Made by a program: the position numbers and the translations under genes. From positions 1-60,410 of the forward strand of contig CALCRU010000053.1 of the NCBI GenBank assembly GCA_937894335.1: 60,410 nt of DNA, read 5' to 3'. Below, in pieces: positions 42,520-51,492 of this stretch (position 1 is the stretch's first letter; each line of letters opens with the position of its first letter). Under the pieces are notes generated by a model, which saw only the letters and a list, made by a program, of their open reading frames with translations, did not search any database and was not told where the DNA came from. Origin of the DNA: an uncultured Treponema sp. Lineage in GTDB: Bacteria; Spirochaetota; Spirochaetia; Treponematales; Treponemataceae.

Positions 42520-44157
42520 TTACTCTGTAACCTGAGTTAGGTCTAAAGCCTTAAGCAGTAAAGGTCTTCCGTTTGGTGCAGTTACTACAAGACCTTTTGC
42601 TGTAACCGTAATAGGTGTTTCGGGTGCAACCGGTACGGGACTCTTCTGCTGCAACTTGAGCTTTGCGTCGTACTTTGCAACCACATAAGATTCTCCGTCT
42701 CTAATGACGCAATAGTAGTCCGAGCCGTTTTGTACAAGCACAGAATTGTCGGCAAGAACTTCATTGCTTTCAGCCTGAATTTCCATGTTTTCGCTGTCAA
42801 GAAGGCAGAGCTTTACTTCTCCGTTTCCAGAGTTTGTTCCGCAGACAGCCATGTAGGCAGGTGAAGAAACGCTCTTTCCTGTAGAGTCGGTTATGGAAAC
42901 GCTACCTGCAGAAAGTATGGTCTTACCCCTTATTACTGTAACAGGAGAGCCTTTTACAAGAGTTCCTCTGTTGCCGTCAATTTTAACCATCTGGCTGTAG
43001 GTTCCGCTGGTACTGGTAAGTCCTATTACAGTGCTTACCTCTTCTGCCTGAGAACTTTGAGCTGTCTTTTCAATAACTTCCTTCTGGTCCTGGGCTATTC
43101 CTTCCCTGTCTTCCTGAGCCTCTTCGTTTTTCTGGTCAGCCTTTTCCTGAGCTTCGTCAGCTTCCTTCTGAGCCTCGTCTGCTTCCTTCTGAGCCTCGTC
43201 TGCCTTTTCTTTTGCTTGGTCAGCTTCCTGCTGGGCTTCGTCTGCCTTCTTCTGGGCGTCTTCAGCTTCTTTTTGCTTCTTTTCGTCATCAGGTGAGCTT
43301 TCTGCGTCCTTTTTCTTTTCGTCAGCGGCTTTCTGTGCGTCATCGGCTTTTTTCTGTGCATCGTCAGAAGTCTTCTTTGCATCGTCGGCTTTCTTCTGTG
43401 CGTCATCAGCCTTTTTCTGTGCGTCTTCCGCTTTCTTTTCTGCTTCTTCGGCTTCCCTTTCCTTAAGGTCTACCATTTCCTTGCGGTCGTCTATGCCACG
43501 GTCGTCATCTTCGCGCATGGAATCAATTACTTCTTTGTCTGTTATTGTCGTGGTGTCTACTGTGGAAAGGCCTCCGTTCAGGTCGCTTAAGGGAATAACA
43601 ATCTGAGACTTTCCCGGCCATTCATTCCACTTTGTAGAAAGTCCACATTTGTCGGCGGTAAGGTTCTGTACAACCACATCCTTGTAGCGGTCCTTAAACA
43701 CATCCATTCTTCCGCGGTAGACTGCATTGTAGATTGTTACGAATGTTGCTATGGTGGAGGCGTCTTTTGCTGAATATCCGTATGCAGAAGTAAGATAGGA
43801 GGCTATTATGCGGCGCAGGTTTGTAATGTGGTCTACACTTGCGTTTTCGCTAAGAACAAGAATGTCGGCATCTAACTTTTGGGCAGTAGATGTGTCAACT
43901 GCATGGATAATCGAATACTTTCCGTTTAGGTTGAAAGTCCCCTGAGTGGTTACGGAACGGGAAACGGAAGAACCTAGTCCCTTTCCAATTGCCTCTATTG
44001 ATTCTATTGAGTCTATGGTCTTGTGCGGACCTGTATAGTTTTCAAACTGAATAACTTCATTGCCTACACTTTGAATTTCCGGCTGATTAACTTCAAGGGC
44101 AAGTACTGGTGCGGCAAGCGTTAGGGCCAGGACTGCAAGAATGCTCAGTTTTTTCAT
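42520..44157 (-). CDS. P83/100-family antigen homologue
   Basis: 545 residues. Signal peptide MKKLSILAVLALTLAAPVLA; an N-terminal domain of about 200 residues (FENYTGPHKTIDSIESIEAI, GKYSIIHAVDTSTAQKLDAD); a long coiled coil (about 225-365) built from heptads of the QKKADDA and QKEADEA kind; and a C-terminal beta-rich domain of about 170 residues. This layout matches the Borrelia P83/100 and treponemal relatives. Likely periplasmic; its role is not known. GGAGGAATC precedes the ATG. Confidence 0.85.
   Translation of the reverse strand: MKKLSILAVLALTLAAPVLALEVNQPEIQSVGNEVIQFENYTGPHKTIDSIESIEAIGKGLGSSVSRSVTTQGTFNLNGKYSIIHAVDTSTAQKLDADILVLSENASVDHITNLRRIIASYLTSAYGYSAKDASTIATFVTIYNAVYRGRMDVFKDRYKDVVVQNLTADKCGLSTKWNEWPGKSQIVIPLSDLNGGLSTVDTTTITDKEVIDSMREDDDRGIDDRKEMVDLKEREAEEAEKKAEDAQKKADDAQKKADDAKKTSDDAQKKADDAQKAADEKKKDAESSPDDEKKQKEAEDAQKKADEAQQEADQAKEKADEAQKEADEAQKEADEAQEKADQKNEEAQEDREGIAQDQKEVIEKTAQSSQAEEVSTVIGLTSTSGTYSQMVKIDGNRGTLVKGSPVTVIRGKTILSAGSVSITDSTGKSVSSPAYMAVCGTNSGNGEVKLCLLDSENMEIQAESNEVLADNSVLVQNGSDYYCVIRDGESYVVAKYDAKLKLQQKSPVPVAPETPITVTAKGLVVTAPNGRPLLLKALDLTQVTE
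43063..43485 (-). repeat. Heptad-repeat DNA encoding the P83/100 coiled coil
   Basis: About 20 imperfect 21-base units encode Ala/Asp/Glu/Lys/Gln heptads. The bias creates long spurious open frames on the other strand and frames. Unit number is likely to vary by slippage. Confidence 0.8.
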
Positions 44158-44186
44158 GATTCCTCCAACAAAAATCTATGGTGTAA

Positions 44187-44215
44187 ATTATAAACCTATA
44201 TTGACATTTCGGCAA
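44187..44215 (-). promoter_or_regulatory. Promoter of the P83/100 gene
   Basis: On the minus strand TTGCCG (44215-44210), a 17-base spacer and TATAAT (44192-44187). The -35 box lies inside the last codons of the upstream propeller gene. The leader is about 25 bases and carries GGAGG, unlike the leaderless promoters nearby. Confidence 0.65.
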
Positions 44216-45965
44216 GGCGTTTCAAAGTTTGCGTGGCGTAGTCCCGGATTTTCCTGTCGTAGGAGGGGTAGAGCAGTATGGAAAGCATTTCCTGTCCCTG
44301 CCTAAAGTATGCGGGTCTTCCCATGTAGCGACATATGGAAAGTGTTGCGTCGCATATTTCCTTAAGAAGGAGTGCTGAACGGGAATCTGTGTTTTCTCTT
44401 AGGATTAGGGCCAAACTCTTTAGCATGGACTCGTCTGGGTCAAAGGCGCAGTTTTTTGCTGCCCTAACAAGACAGAGCCTTAGTTCATTGTCTTTAACTT
44501 CTGTTAGTAGACGGGAAAGTGTCTTTTGAAAAAGTGCTGTTCCTGTAAGGGATGCTGCCGTAAGGATGCTCTCGCAGTAGGCCGGGTGAGTCAAAAGCCA
44601 TGGAGCCTCCCTTCCAGACCGTCCCTGATTGGAAGCTGTCCAGACTGAATCAATTTCTGAAAGTTCTGTCGCAATGTATGAAAGTATTTCCGCCTCTAGT
44701 GCACCGTAGGAACCTTTTTCCAAGACCTTAACAATTTCTTCTGGATTTTTTTCTCTGTAGGAAAGCAGAGAAACTGGCCTGTAAAAGTCGGAGTAGGGTT
44801 TTGCTTCTGGAGCGGAATAAGAGCGTTCCTTTGCCGAAACAGACTGCTTCATCCGGTAACTGGAAACTGACCAGTCGCTTTTGCAGAGAGCAAGATATCC
44901 TTCGTCAGTGGCAAAAACTTTCTGAACCTGTTTTTCTCCTGAATAGTCAGCTTTGTAGACCAACTTTCCTAGACTATCTGTGCAGACAGCTTTTTCTTGG
45001 TCGGCAAGTACAAGACCGTAGGAGGTGTATGATGCATAAATTAGTTTTTGTGCTTCAACTTCTGTGGAATAATAGGAAACAGGGTCTCCGCTTTTTTCGC
45101 TTATGACTGTTACCCTAGAAGAGCCTGATGCCGCAGATGTTACAAAGGTGGTTTTACCGTCTCCTGTGCAGAGACATTTTGCAATGGTGCCAGTTAAAAG
45201 GGGTTTCCTCCATTCAGAGTTTAAACTTCCGCCTTTTGAAGAGCAGAGTCCCACACTTCCGTCAGAAAAAACAAGAAGGACACCCTCACCGCAGGAGTAG
45301 GCGTTCTGAACTATGCCCGAAAAAGTAACTTCAAGAAGCAGTTCTCCAAAAGGGGAAATCTGTTGGGCAACGGTAGAGCCATTGTCTTTTTTTGTAAGGA
45401 AAGAAAGCAGAGAACCGTCGTTCAGCTGTACTAGAGGAATGGAGGCGTCCTGTTCCGTTAGGGTAAGGCGCCACTTTTGTATGCCATTAAGCCCCCAGCA
45501 GGCTACACCGTTCCTACTTCTTGCAAAAACTCGCCCGTCAAATCCAAACTGGGGCGCTTCAAGAACTGCAGAACCTGCATCAGCCTTCCATAGGGAAAGC
45601 CCAGTGGGACTTAAAAGCTGGACTGTGGAAGTTCCTGTTACCACGCAGAGCATGTCTTTCGGCCCCGCAGAAAAGTAGGTCTTGGGTCTTGCATTAAGAG
45701 CCTTCTGCCAAAGTATTTCGCCTGTGGAAGAAAATCCAGCCAGCATCCTTCCTTCGCAAATGGCGGCACATCCATAGGAAGTTTGAACAGTTTCGCTTTG
45801 GACAGCCCCTGAAAGTACTGAAACAAAATTTGCCTTTAGTCCCGAAATTCTTACAGCGTTTGTTTCTCCCTCCTGACTTTCTGCAAAAGCCTTGTGCAGG
45901 GGAAGTAGTCCTGCTAGAAAGAGTAAGAGGGTAAATGCTAAAGTAGACAGTTTTGCTTTCTTCAT
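44196..45965 (-). CDS. Exported PQQ-like beta-propeller protein
   Basis: 589 residues with a signal peptide (cleavage near KAFAES, residue 29). Residues 50-370 contain propeller blades of the PQQ/BamB type, e.g. GRMLAGFSSTGEILWQKAL, LLSPTGLSLWKADAG and GVACWGLNGIQKWRL. The C-terminal 190 residues are helical with repeat-like spacing. Probably periplasmic or lipoprotein-associated, but without a lipobox. It precedes the P83/100 gene, each with its own promoter. TAAAAT ends 6 bases before the ATG. Confidence 0.72.
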   Translation of the reverse strand: MKKAKLSTLAFTLLLFLAGLLPLHKAFAESQEGETNAVRISGLKANFVSVLSGAVQSETVQTSYGCAAICEGRMLAGFSSTGEILWQKALNARPKTYFSAGPKDMLCVVTGTSTVQLLSPTGLSLWKADAGSAVLEAPQFGFDGRVFARSRNGVACWGLNGIQKWRLTLTEQDASIPLVQLNDGSLLSFLTKKDNGSTVAQQISPFGELLLEVTFSGIVQNAYSCGEGVLLVFSDGSVGLCSSKGGSLNSEWRKPLLTGTIAKCLCTGDGKTTFVTSAASGSSRVTVISEKSGDPVSYYSTEVEAQKLIYASYTSYGLVLADQEKAVCTDSLGKLVYKADYSGEKQVQKVFATDEGYLALCKSDWSVSSYRMKQSVSAKERSYSAPEAKPYSDFYRPVSLLSYREKNPEEIVKVLEKGSYGALEAEILSYIATELSEIDSVWTASNQGRSGREAPWLLTHPAYCESILTAASLTGTALFQKTLSRLLTEVKDNELRLCLVRAAKNCAFDPDESMLKSLALILRENTDSRSALLLKEICDATLSICRYMGRPAYFRQGQEMLSILLYPSYDRKIRDYATQTLKRLAEMSI

Positions 45966-45971
45966 CTTACT

Positions 45972-45977
45972 ATTTTA
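45972..45977 (-). promoter_or_regulatory. -10 box of the propeller gene, leaderless type
   Basis: TAAAAT on the minus strand ends 6 bases before the ATG at 45965, with AGTAAG between and no ribosome site. The -35 region is not convincing. Confidence 0.4.
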
Positions 45978-46013
45978 AACACGCCCTTAAAATTTGGTTA
46001 CAGAAAGACTTTT

Positions 46014-47276
46014 TCATAAAGGCTCCCTCTTAAAATAGGCAAGACTTTCTATGTGAGAAGTCTGGGGATAAAAATCTAGCAGAAAGAGTTTTTCTATGCG
46101 GTAACCTGCCTTTACAAGATAGGCGGCATCACGAGCATGGGTTGCGGCATCGCAGGAAAGGCTCCTTATGTTGGGAATGCCAGATGAACACAGCCACTTG
46201 CACACATCTTTTTCCATCCCTGACCGAGGAGGGTCAATTACAGCAGCGTCGAACATTCCGTTTTGCCTAACAAAGGCCTCTGCATGGTACTTTACCCACA
46301 CGGAACCACTTACTCCAAAACTTTGGTGTCTTGTATTTAAAAGATTCTGTTCCGCATAGACAAGGGCGTCACGGTTGTGTTCCACTAGGGTAAGGGACTG
46401 GAAGTTGTCTGCAAGAAAGACAGAAAATGTTCCGCAACCAGAATACATGTCTAGCACAGAGGACCCCTTAAGCCCTTCGCATACAAGGGGAAGAGTCTTT
46501 GAAAGTACTTCCATGTTGGACTGAAAAAATCCCTGTACATCAAAGGAAATTTTTCTACCGTTTATTTCTACCGTGCAGGGAGACTGGGCTTCAAGAGAAC
46601 TTCCCTGCCACTGTTTTTTAATTTGCTTCTGTTTGGGAAGGGGTCTTCCGTTTACGGTACGTCTTTCCGTTTTTTTTTGAGGAAAAGGCTCTCTCTTTTT
46701 TCTTTCTTCTGCAATTACAATTTTGTCGTAGCCCTGGGGAATTGATGTAATGCAGGAGGAACCAAAGACATGAACTCTTCCCCTAGGCCGGCTTTCTGGG
46801 GAAACTTCCGAAAGGTAGCGGTTTACTTCTTCTGTAGCACAGGGGCAGGAGTTAAGGGAAACTACTTCTGCCGACTGACTTTTCATTAGCCCTCCGTCAT
46901 GAAACTGAAATCTTGCCCTGTAGTTTCTAGCCTTACCCGAAACAATTTCTATTTCTGGAACTTCAAGTCCCTCTCGCTCAAAAGCCGACTTAAGCATCTG
47001 AGCTCTAAGCCTAGACTGCTCCTCATCTTGGCAGTGCTGGAGTGTGCATCCTCCGCAGGTTTTAAAAAGCGGACAGAAAGGCTCCCTTCTAAATGGGGAC
47101 GGTTTTATTATGTTAACAATGCGAGCAGTGTCGTAATCCCTGTTTTGCTTTACAATTTCCACCTCAAGGGTTTCATTTGGCAGGGAAAAGGGAATAAAAA
47201 CAGTTTTTCCGTTAATTTTGGCAATACAGTCTCCCCCAAAAACCATTTTATCTGTTATAATAGTGTGAGTGCACAT
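46014..47276 (-). CDS. RlmD/TrmA-family RNA (uracil-5-)-methyltransferase
   Basis: 420 residues. An N-terminal TRAM domain (GGDCIAKINGKTVFIPFSLP) is followed by the Fe-S cysteines FCPLFKTCGGCTLQHC, SAM-binding VLDMYSGCGTFSVFLADN, catalytic-region DPPRSGMEKDV and the nucleophile SCDAATHARD (SCNPATLARD in typical enzymes). A basic insertion near residues 195-225 (KKREPFPQKKTERRT) is unusual. It methylates a uracil of 23S rRNA or tRNA; the exact target cannot be told. TATAAT ends 7 bases before the ATG and there is no Shine-Dalgarno. Confidence 0.86.
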   Translation of the reverse strand: MCTHTIITDKMVFGGDCIAKINGKTVFIPFSLPNETLEVEIVKQNRDYDTARIVNIIKPSPFRREPFCPLFKTCGGCTLQHCQDEEQSRLRAQMLKSAFEREGLEVPEIEIVSGKARNYRARFQFHDGGLMKSQSAEVVSLNSCPCATEEVNRYLSEVSPESRPRGRVHVFGSSCITSIPQGYDKIVIAEERKKREPFPQKKTERRTVNGRPLPKQKQIKKQWQGSSLEAQSPCTVEINGRKISFDVQGFFQSNMEVLSKTLPLVCEGLKGSSVLDMYSGCGTFSVFLADNFQSLTLVEHNRDALVYAEQNLLNTRHQSFGVSGSVWVKYHAEAFVRQNGMFDAAVIDPPRSGMEKDVCKWLCSSGIPNIRSLSCDAATHARDAAYLVKAGYRIEKLFLLDFYPQTSHIESLAYFKREPL

Positions 47277-47283
47277 GAATGCA

Positions 47284-47312
47284 ATTATATCACTCTAGGG
47301 GGAATTAAACAA
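47284..47312 (-). promoter_or_regulatory. Leaderless-type promoter of the RlmD/TrmA-like gene
   Basis: On the minus strand TTGTTT (47312-47307), a 17-base spacer and TATAAT (47289-47284), 7 bases before the ATG at 47276. The -35 box overlaps the start codon of the divergent hydrolase gene. Confidence 0.65.
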
Positions 47313-48256
47313 TGACAGCAGAAAGCGAATGGCTTACTATGAGCGACGGAAATCAGAACATGATTCATAAATGGCTTCCAGACGGAGAAGTAAAGGGTGT
47401 CGTGGTTTTAAGTCACGGCATGGCAGAACATGCATTGCGCTACGACCGCTTTGGAAACCTTCTTGCAGAAAGGGGAATAGCCCTCTATGCCGAAGACCAC
47501 AGGGGACACGGACAGACAGCAAAACTTGCAGAAGAAAAGGGAACGGGACTCTTCGGATACCTTGCTCCTAAGAATGGATTTTTCCGCGTAGTTGAAGACA
47601 TTCATGAAGAAATAGAAGAGGCAAAGAAGCGCCATCCCGGAAAAAAAGTCTTGCTGTTTGGACACAGTTTTGGCTCATTCATTTCCCAGTGCTTTCTGGA
47701 AACTTACGGCTCAACAATAGACGCTTGCATTTTGTGCGGAAGTGCAGGACCACGCCCAGCCCTTATGAAGTCTGCAAAGGCTGTAGGTTCAGTTGTAAAG
47801 GCCTTTTCAAATCCAAAGAAGCCTTCTAAATTTTTGGACAACCTTGCATTTGGTGCCTACAATAAGCAGTACGAAAATCCCCGTACGGCATTTGACTGGC
47901 TGTCACGGGATACTGAGCAGGTGGACAAGTACATTGCAGACGCCTGGTGTGGCTTTACCTGTACCACAGGATTCTTCTGCGACATGTTTGCTGGACTTTG
48001 CTACATTCATACGAAAGAGCACATGGCCCAAATTCCTAAGGAACTTCCCGTACACATTATTGCTGGAACAAAAGACCCTGTAGGCGACAACGGAGAATCC
48101 GTAAAAAAACTCTACGACACCTACTGTGCCAACGGCATGAAAAATGTAGACCTTAAACTGTGGGAAGACTGCCGCCACGAACTCCTTAACGAAACCAACA
48201 AGGAAGAAATAGAGGCAGACATACTCGCCTTTGCAGACAGGATTTTTATAGCCTAG
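47312..48256 (+). CDS. Alpha/beta hydrolase, monoacylglycerol-lipase-like
   Basis: 314 residues, cytosolic. The oxyanion HG motif (LSHGMAEHALRYDRFGN), the nucleophile GHSFGSF near residue 118, the acid GTKDPVGDN and the His in EDCRHELLNET form a complete triad. It resembles lysophospholipases and monoacylglycerol lipases. TAGGGGGAA precedes the ATG, and TATAAT at 47255-47260 may be its -10 box. A strong terminator follows. Confidence 0.87.
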   Translation: MTAESEWLTMSDGNQNMIHKWLPDGEVKGVVVLSHGMAEHALRYDRFGNLLAERGIALYAEDHRGHGQTAKLAEEKGTGLFGYLAPKNGFFRVVEDIHEEIEEAKKRHPGKKVLLFGHSFGSFISQCFLETYGSTIDACILCGSAGPRPALMKSAKAVGSVVKAFSNPKKPSKFLDNLAFGAYNKQYENPRTAFDWLSRDTEQVDKYIADAWCGFTCTTGFFCDMFAGLCYIHTKEHMAQIPKELPVHIIAGTKDPVGDNGESVKKLYDTYCANGMKNVDLKLWEDCRHELLNETNKEEIEADILAFADRIFIA

Positions 48257-48274
48257 AAATTTTGCAATCTGAAT

Positions 48275-48312
48275 ACCCCGGTAGTAGACTCTGCTGTCGG
48301 GGTGTTTTTTTT
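48275..48312 (+). terminator. Intrinsic terminator after the alpha/beta hydrolase gene
   Basis: ACCCCG (48275-48280) pairs with CGGGGT (48298-48303), with a partly paired interior, followed by GTTTTTTTTG. A good rho-independent terminator on the plus strand. Confidence 0.8.
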
Positions 48313-48398
48313 GTTCCTAGTATGATATAGTGAATCTGCATTAGTAGTATTTCTTAATTAAACAGTCAATTATCCTAACAAGACAAAACTAGCACAAC

Positions 48399-48427
48399 TT
48401 GAACAAAATCCCTCCGAGCGGTATACT
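48399..48427 (+). promoter_or_regulatory. pcnB promoter, near-leaderless
   Basis: TTGAAC (48399-48404), a 17-base spacer and TATACT (48422-48427). The first in-frame start, GTG 48437, lies 9 bases after the -10 box, so the leader is at most about 3 bases. Confidence 0.6.
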
Positions 48428-48436
48428 GCTTTCATT

Positions 48437-49573
48437 GTGTTGATTCGCTACGGTACAGACAGGCAGGGGCGACCGGTTCAAAAGGCTGTCGTTTACACAA
48501 GGGATGAGCATAAGATTCCGCTGGAAAAAATTGATCCTGACGCTGTTTTCATTATTTCGAGGCTCAAGGAAAACGGGTTTGACGCATACATTGTGGGCGG
48601 TGCAGTAAGGGACCTTTTGGTAGGGCATCACCCCAAGGATTTTGACATTGTAACAGACGCAACCCCTAGCCGCATTAAAAAGATTTTTCGCAACTCTCGC
48701 ATTATTGGTCGCAGGTTTAGGCTTGTGCATGTTTTTTTTGGACAGAAGATTTTTGAAGTCAGTACCTTCCGCTCAACTGTAGACGGTTCCGTGGGAAACA
48801 TTTTTGGCACCATGGACGAAGATGTAATGCGCCGAGACTTTACCCTTAACGCACTTTATTACGATCCGCAGAAGCAGCAAGTGATTGATTATGTGGGCGG
48901 AGTAAACGACATAAGAAAGGGTGTGCTTAAGCCTATTATTCCTCTAGAAAAGATTTTTGTGGAAGACCCTGTGCGTATGATTAGGGCTGTAAAATATGCC
49001 GCCACAACAAACTGCAAGATTTCCCATTCCCTTAAAAAGAAAATCAGAGATTCCGCATACCTTCTTTCTCCCGTGTCTCCGTCGCGACTTACGGAAGAGC
49101 TTTTAAAAATCATCTCAGGAACCCATTCTCTGGCAATAGTAAAGGGGGCTTTGGACACTGACCTTTACGCCTACATTCAGCCTACCGCCACAAACCTTAT
49201 GCTTGACGACAGGCGCTTCATGCAGAAGTATTTTGAAAGCCTTGAAGCTTTGGACAAATTTACTGCAGCCCATCACGATGCCCGCCTTGGAGAAAAACTT
49301 GTTTACATACTCAGAGATTTTGTAATGGGGCTTACTGACTGGGAAAAGGAATCAAAGGAAACTTCCGCCGCAGAATTGTACAAGCGCACTTGGTCCCAGT
49401 GTAGGAATTTTGTTCTTCCCATGAATCCCCAAAGGACTGAACTTGAATATGCGGTAAAATTCATTCTTACAGAATGCGGAGTTCAGGTTCATCAGATAAA
49501 AAAGAAAAAGGGGCAGAATGTTCCCAAAACCGCAAGACCTAAGCAAAAAAAACAGAAGCCAGAAAAGTCTTAG
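48437..49573 (+). CDS. pcnB: Poly(A) polymerase / tRNA nucleotidyltransferase family (PcnB-like)
   Basis: 378 residues. The nucleotidyltransferase head has YIVGGAVRDLLVGHHPKDFDIVTDATP with the catalytic DxD, then RRFRLVHVFFG and MRRDFTLNALYYDP. VEDPVRMIRAVKYAA continues as in PcnB, and the C-terminus is basic (KKKKGQNVPKTARPKQKKQK). The PcnB-like lead-in YTRDEHKIP suggests polyadenylation rather than CCA addition, but this is not certain. The start is GTG 48437 (TTG 48440 possible), without a ribosome site. Confidence 0.85.
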   Translation: MLIRYGTDRQGRPVQKAVVYTRDEHKIPLEKIDPDAVFIISRLKENGFDAYIVGGAVRDLLVGHHPKDFDIVTDATPSRIKKIFRNSRIIGRRFRLVHVFFGQKIFEVSTFRSTVDGSVGNIFGTMDEDVMRRDFTLNALYYDPQKQQVIDYVGGVNDIRKGVLKPIIPLEKIFVEDPVRMIRAVKYAATTNCKISHSLKKKIRDSAYLLSPVSPSRLTEELLKIISGTHSLAIVKGALDTDLYAYIQPTATNLMLDDRRFMQKYFESLEALDKFTAAHHDARLGEKLVYILRDFVMGLTDWEKESKETSAAELYKRTWSQCRNFVLPMNPQRTELEYAVKFILTECGVQVHQIKKKKGQNVPKTARPKQKKQKPEKS

Positions 49574-50442
49574 GCTTTTGGCGTAACTGTAATTTTGTCT
49601 ATGATTATGCTTACTTCCTCAATAAGAATCCCTGTGTAGCGTTCTATGTTGTCTATAATGTACTGCTGCAGATTGTGTATTTCTCCAGTAAGCTGTTTTC
49701 CAAAGGGAACATCTATGGTTATAATCAGCCTGTAGCCGTGACTGTCGGTTTTTATTGACATTTTCTTTATACGGATGTCGGCGTCGTATTCGCTTACGCA
49801 GTGCATGGCCATTTGGCTTAGGGCGGCCTCTGAAATTTCTATACGCCCCTTCTTACTGAACTCTGGAGTTACAATGGACTTTTCAGACATTTTTGCTTCG
49901 CCACGCACGGGAACGGCCTTTTTCTTACCCTTTAAAATTTCTCTGATTGAATTGTAAAATATGTGAGAGTAGCTTTTCTTTACCTCTATTGCAGGAACGG
50001 GTATTACATGCTTTCCTTCTATCTGCCTGCTACGGATTGCCTTTTCTATGTCTTCTCTTGAGGCAATGTCTTCAATCTTGATGATTTTTTCTGGCGGAGG
50101 AAGCTGCAGCCTAACTGCAATTTTTTCCACCATCTTTTCGCTTGTTCCCAGTATGAGCAGTTTTTTTATGTGGGACTTCTGCAGGGTTCTGGCAACCTGA
50201 TCTCGAACTTCCTTGTCGTCAAAGAGGGCGGCACGAACGGCACCCATGTAGGTTTTTTCCCTCTTTGCAGACTTTCCTGCAAGAATCTTGTCGTCCTGAA
50301 TAAGGAGTCCGTCGTCAATAAGGGCGCTTATGCCGTACTTTTGGGCAAGAAGTTTTGCCCTAAAACTTTTTCCGGTACCGCTTTCACCCACAAGAGCGTA
50401 GACCTGAGTTCCTCTGTTTGTAAGTTTAGAAAATATGCTCAT
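49570..50442 (-). CDS. P-loop NTPase fused to an Asp23/Gls24-like domain
   Basis: 290 residues. The N-terminal 150 residues hold a Walker A, ALVGESGTGKSFRAKLLAQK (16-35), and read like a small kinase or ATPase. A linker (150-190) is followed by an Asp23/Gls24-type domain (195-285): KGRIEISEAALSQMAMHCVS, then SHGYRLIITIDVPFG and a C-terminal EVSIIIDKI. Asp23 proteins normally stand alone and associate with membranes or cell-envelope stress. I cannot name a function. It overlaps the convergent pcnB by 4 bases and follows rluA-like with a 6-base gap. Confidence 0.7.
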   Translation of the reverse strand: MSIFSKLTNRGTQVYALVGESGTGKSFRAKLLAQKYGISALIDDGLLIQDDKILAGKSAKREKTYMGAVRAALFDDKEVRDQVARTLQKSHIKKLLILGTSEKMVEKIAVRLQLPPPEKIIKIEDIASREDIEKAIRSRQIEGKHVIPVPAIEVKKSYSHIFYNSIREILKGKKKAVPVRGEAKMSEKSIVTPEFSKKGRIEISEAALSQMAMHCVSEYDADIRIKKMSIKTDSHGYRLIITIDVPFGKQLTGEIHNLQQYIIDNIERYTGILIEEVSIIIDKITVTPKA

Positions 50443-50448
50443 GCCATC

Positions 50449-51420
50449 TTAGAGTATAATTTCTCTGTCCCAATTTAGCAAGTTGTTTTTTAAGAAATTT
50501 TCAAAATGTTGGGGCAGGGGGCAGGTGATTTTTTGGGGAAGTCCAAGTTCATTTTCTTTAGGAAATTCCAGACTGTAGGCGTGAAGAAAAAACTTTTCAT
50601 TGCCAGCGAATTTAGACAGGGGTTTTCCTCCGTAGGCAGTGTCTCCGTGCAGGGGAAATCCATGAAATGCGGACTGGGCCCTAATCTGATGCTTTCGTCC
50701 TGTTTCTATGGTGTAAAGGACAAGGCTAAGGTCTTCCTTTGCAGAAAGAGGTCTTGCCCTAGTAAGGGCTTCTCTTGCGCCATCAGTTTTTTTGCCAGAA
50801 ACCTTTACCCTGTAAAATGAGCCTTCTACTAAGTTTTCTTCTTCACTTATAAAGTCCTTCCATTCAGACTCTTCTGGTAAGCGTCCCTCACAAATGCCAA
50901 GATATGTTTTTTTTATGCTGTGGCTCTCCATAAGTTCTTTAAAAATCCGGGCGCCTCTAGTGCTTTGTGAAACTGCAAGAAGTCCCGAGGTGTAGCGGTC
51001 TATGCGGTGAAGGGGAGCTGGAGTAAAGGAAAGGGAATCATTTTTTTCTGCGGATTTTTTTATGCATTCCGAAACGCTTGTGTCAGAATCCCTTGAGGGC
51101 TGAACAGAAATTCCAGAGGGTTTGCATATAAACATTATGTCGGCATTTTTAAACACAATGTCAAAGGGTAGCTTTTCTATTTCTGAGCCTGTGCCCTTAC
51201 TGTCCTGTGCCAGGGGAGTTAAAAACGAGGCTATTTCTATACGGCTTCCTGCATGAATCTGGGTCTGAGGCTTTACCTTTTTTCCGTCAACTTTTATTAG
51301 GCCCTTCCTTAGGGCGGAAAATACTGCTGAGCGGGGTAAGTGGGGCATCATCTTAAGGCACAGCCTGTCAATGCGCCTGCTGTCGTCATCTGTTGAAGCG
51401 GTAAAGATGGTAAAATCCAT
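50449..51420 (-). CDS. RluA-family pseudouridine synthase
   Basis: 323 residues. An S4-like RNA-binding N-terminus (LPRSAVFSALRKGLIKVDGK) precedes the synthase domain with the catalytic Asp in HRIDRYTSGLLAVSQ, then KTYLGICEG and GRKHQIRAQSAFHGFPLHGD. It isomerises uridines in rRNA or tRNA; RluC- versus RluD-type specificity is not decidable here. A perfect TATAAT ends 7 bases before the ATG and there is no Shine-Dalgarno. Confidence 0.9.
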   Translation of the reverse strand: MDFTIFTASTDDDSRRIDRLCLKMMPHLPRSAVFSALRKGLIKVDGKKVKPQTQIHAGSRIEIASFLTPLAQDSKGTGSEIEKLPFDIVFKNADIMFICKPSGISVQPSRDSDTSVSECIKKSAEKNDSLSFTPAPLHRIDRYTSGLLAVSQSTRGARIFKELMESHSIKKTYLGICEGRLPEESEWKDFISEEENLVEGSFYRVKVSGKKTDGAREALTRARPLSAKEDLSLVLYTIETGRKHQIRAQSAFHGFPLHGDTAYGGKPLSKFAGNEKFFLHAYSLEFPKENELGLPQKITCPLPQHFENFLKNNLLNWDREIIL

Positions 51421-51427
51421 GGGAGCG

Positions 51428-51433
51428 ATTATA
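51428..51433 (-). promoter_or_regulatory. -10 box of the rluA-like gene, leaderless type
   Basis: TATAAT on the minus strand ends 7 bases before the ATG at 51420. The -35 region (TAGCAG at 17 bases) is weak. Confidence 0.5.
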
Positions 51434-51457
51434 GAACAAAAAAGAGTCTTCTGCTAC

Positions 51458-51485
51458 TAGACAAAATCTTATATTAGGATAAAAT
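51458..51485 (+). promoter_or_regulatory. Leaderless-type promoter of the DUF212 gene
   Basis: TAGACA (51458-51463), a 16-base spacer and TAAAAT (51480-51485). The ATG at 51493 follows by 7 bases, without a ribosome site. It probably drives the whole DUF212-to-Rnf unit. Confidence 0.55.
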
Positions 51486-51492
51486 AGAGTAT

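Noticed and set aside
43095..43466. Long open frames in other frames across the P83/100 coiled coil
   Set aside because: They result from the biased heptad codons; the products are Lys/Arg/Thr or Leu/Phe repeats without initiation signals.
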